Of a DNA stretch of 64,000 nucleotides, positions 62,385 to 64,000 are shown piece by piece. Numbering within the stretch: position 1 is the first letter of the stretch; each line of letters begins with the position of its first letter. The notes beneath the pieces are model-generated. The model searched no databases. It had not been told where the DNA came from and saw only the letters and a program-made list of their open reading frames with translations. The position numbers and the translations under genes are program-made. The DNA comes from Gordonia lacunae (GTDB lineage: Bacteria; Actinomycetota; Actinomycetes; Mycobacteriales; Mycobacteriaceae), in contig NZ_NGFO01000027.1 of the NCBI RefSeq assembly GCF_002149015.1, forward strand, positions 3,817 to 67,816. The letters are read 5' to 3'.

Positions 62385-62851
62385 GAGGAACACACCTTCC
62401 ATTCGCCGTTCTCGCGCACCACGATCGTGTCGACGACGTTCACGTCGTCGGGGGTCTTGTCATAGTGCCAATGAACCTTCGCGGTCGCCCGGTCACCGTC
62501 GACGACGAGCTCGGTGATCTCCGGGATCTCGATGTGCCCGTTCGCGACCAGTGACTGCCGGTTGTCGGCCAGGAACTGCTCCTCGGAGACGAAGCCGGCT
62601 GCCTCGACGTCGGCCGCGCAGGTGTTCGCCCGGTACTCGGCGAAGTTCGGCCCGTTGCGTGCGGTGTAGACGTCGTTGATCGCGTACTGGACCTGGGCCG
62701 AGTCGCCCGCCCGGTCCTCGGCGGGACGGGTCACGTTCGACAGCACGACGCCGAGCACGACGAGGCCCACGACGCCCGCCGCGACGAAGAACGGCCACGC
62801 GTTCTTCCACGACGGGGGCCTCTGGTCACCCTCACCTGCAGCTTCGGCCAT
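62381..62851 (-). CDS. membrane-anchored NTF2/lumazine-binding-like protein
   Basis: This 156-residue protein has a short polar N-terminus, one transmembrane helix at about residues 18-40 (AWPFFVAAGVVGLVVLGVVL), and an extracytoplasmic domain. That domain has an NTF2-like cone pattern (AQVQYAINDVYTARNGPNFA early, ATAKVHWHYDKTPDDVNVVD late) and ends in WKVCSS. Similar proteins are annotated DUF4878 or Rv0382-like. Two cysteines could form a disulfide. The function is unknown. It is the first gene of the metZ operon, and its stop overlaps the rhodanese start. Confidence 0.72.
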   Translation of the reverse strand: MAEAAGEGDQRPPSWKNAWPFFVAAGVVGLVVLGVVLSNVTRPAEDRAGDSAQVQYAINDVYTARNGPNFAEYRANTCAADVEAAGFVSEEQFLADNRQSLVANGHIEIPEITELVVDGDRATAKVHWHYDKTPDDVNVVDTIVVRENGEWKVCSS

Positions 62852-62957
62852 GGCGGGCAGTCTATCGAGCGTCCCGGCACCGGCGGAGACCGGCGTCGTC
62901 GGTCGTGCTGGGCCGGCGAGAGGACCCGCGCGTCGTCGACAGTCGGACCGTCGTGAG

Positions 62958-62976
62958 TAAGGTGGCCCTAAGTTCC
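62958..62976 (+). promoter_or_regulatory. possible DtxR/IdeR iron box upstream of the siderophore-binding lipoprotein
   Basis: TAAGGTGGCCCTAAGTTCC has AGGT and CTAA half-sites in IdeR register and matches 11 of 19 consensus positions. It lies 46 bases upstream of the lipoprotein ATG. It is the third iron-box-like site in the window, each in front of an iron-related gene. Confidence 0.5.
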
Positions 62977-63022
62977 CCGGAGAACAACGACGCCGAACGC
63001 AACGACCAGCGAGGACCCCCGG

Positions 63023-64000
63023 ATGCGCTCTTCCACCCACCGCGCACTCACCCTTCTCGTGGGGCTGCTCGCGGCCGCTCTCGTGGCGACCTCGTGTTCG
63101 CCACCGGACGAGACCGTCGACTCCGGCATGGCACAGGCGCCCGCGCCCGAGGCCGGCGCGATCCCGGTGACCGTGCAGCAGGCCTATGCCCCGGCAACGG
63201 TCTCGCAGGCGCCGAAGCGCATCGCGGCGATGGGCGTGGGCGACGGTGACACCCTGCTCGCACTGGGGATCACCCCCACCACGATCGCGCCGTTCGCCGA
63301 CCCCGACCAGGCGGCCGCGCCGTGGAATGCCGAGCTGCTCGCGGACTCGACGCCGGTGGTCCTCCCCAATTCGTCGGGTGCGTTCGGCGACGAGATCCCG
63401 AAGACCCTGGCCACCGAACCCGACCTCATCACGGCGGTCGGTGCCGATCCCACCCGCGATCAGTTCGACCTGCTGAGCAAGACCGCGCCGACGATCCTGC
63501 GGCCCGCCCGGTTCCAGCCCTTGCAGGTGCCGTGGGACGCGCAGACGCGCCAGATCGGCACCGCCGTCGGGCTGCCCGAGCTGGCCGACCGCAAGGTGAC
63601 CGAGACCGAACAGTTCCTCGCCCGCGTTCGCGAGCAGAACCCGCAGCTGGCCGGCAAGACCGCCGTCGTCGTGACGGCCAGCCCGACAGGTGGCGTGTCG
63701 ATCTACGGCCCCGGCGACGGCCGCGGGCAGACCGTCGCCGGGTACGGGCTCACGTTCCCGCCGGCGTTGCAGCCGTCGATCACCAGCGGCTTCTACGGTG
63801 AACTGCCGGCCGAGAGCCTGAACCTCCTCGACACGGCCGACGTCGTCGTCGCCGTCGACTGGGAGGGCTCCAACGACCGGCTGAAGTCGAACGCCGCGTT
63901 CAACCGCCTGGCCGTGGCGCAGTCGGGCCGCGTCGTCTATCTGCCCCAGGAGGTCGGCAGCGGGATGTCGGTACCGACCGTCCTGACGATCCCGTGGGTC
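63023..64000 (+). CDS. siderophore-binding lipoprotein (FecB/FepB-like), truncated by the window end
   Basis: At least 326 residues of a solute-binding protein for ferric siderophores are visible; the frame is open at the window edge. The signal is MRSSTHRALTLLVGLLAAAL with lipobox LVATSC, so Cys25 is the predicted lipid anchor. The mature domain has the class III (TroA/FecB) pattern: KRIAAMGVGDGDTLLALGIT, EPDLITAVGADPTRDQFDLL, and LNLLDTADVVVAVDWEG late. ABC permease and ATPase genes may follow outside the window. The upstream iron box suggests induction under iron limitation. Confidence 0.88.
   Translation, partial: MRSSTHRALTLLVGLLAAALVATSCSPPDETVDSGMAQAPAPEAGAIPVTVQQAYAPATVSQAPKRIAAMGVGDGDTLLALGITPTTIAPFADPDQAAAPWNAELLADSTPVVLPNSSGAFGDEIPKTLATEPDLITAVGADPTRDQFDLLSKTAPTILRPARFQPLQVPWDAQTRQIGTAVGLPELADRKVTETEQFLARVREQNPQLAGKTAVVVTASPTGGVSIYGPGDGRGQTVAGYGLTFPPALQPSITSGFYGELPAESLNLLDTADVVVAVDWEGSNDRLKSNAAFNRLAVAQSGRVVYLPQEVGSGMSVPTVLTIPWV

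Overview
The window is a 64 kb piece of a high-GC actinobacterial chromosome, most probably Gordonia or a close mycolate-containing relative. The evidence is gene content and gene order: a DUF222/HNH protein, a KstR2-controlled steroid C/D-ring cluster ordered like Rv3556c-Rv3561 of Mycobacterium tuberculosis, and a block from lysS through coaX-panD-panC, folKBPE, ftsH, hpt, tilS and dacB to ppa that follows Rv3598c-Rv3628. Start codons are often GTG. Several genes look leaderless, with a TANNNT -10 element six or seven bases before the start codon. No rRNA, tRNA, CRISPR array, prophage or insertion sequence was recognised.

Layout. 1-6.2 kb: a lone ABC ATPase, a DUF222/HNH protein and an IrtAB-like pair of ABC exporter-fold proteins behind a possible iron box. 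6.3-14.1 kb: the kstR2 steroid cluster (kstR2, aldehyde dehydrogenase, fadA6, ipdF-like SDR, fadE30 and divergent fadD3), with operator-like palindromes in front of kstR2 and fadD3. 14.1-20.9 kb: lysS, a cysteine-free rhodanese-like protein behind a cysteine-rich upstream ORF, a divergent FAD monooxygenase/TetR pair sharing two 16-bp palindromes, an alpha/beta hydrolase, a decayed TetR fragment, a secreted beta-propeller-like protein and an intact TetR. 21-39.6 kb: the conserved cofactor and cell-envelope block (pantothenate/CoA, folate, FtsH, purine salvage, tRNA-Ile lysidine synthesis, DacB, pyrophosphatase). It is interrupted by a membrane Ser/Thr kinase plus a membrane protein, and by a secreted glycine-zipper protein in an AT-rich pocket.

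39.7-57.5 kb is the most interesting part. It is an 18-kb accessory catabolic locus combining a ribose-type sugar ABC importer, a LacI regulator, a sugar-phosphate isomerase-fold protein, a DUF993 protein, an SDR and a glycerate kinase with acyl-CoA enzymes (acyl-CoA dehydrogenase, MaoC hydratase, two YdiF-type CoA transferases) and alcohol/aldehyde dehydrogenases. Copies of one palindrome family (core AAGCGCTTTC) lie near the start of each transcription unit, so the locus looks like one LacI regulon. I do not recognise its substrate.

57.5-64 kb: a short luciferase-fold protein with a class V aminotransferase/cysteine desulfurase-like protein, an isochorismate synthase behind an iron box, the metZ-rhodanese-membrane protein operon, and a truncated siderophore-binding lipoprotein behind another iron box.

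Two families of short GC-rich repeats are scattered between genes. A third repeat lies in frame inside two unrelated proteins, the kinase linker and FadE30.
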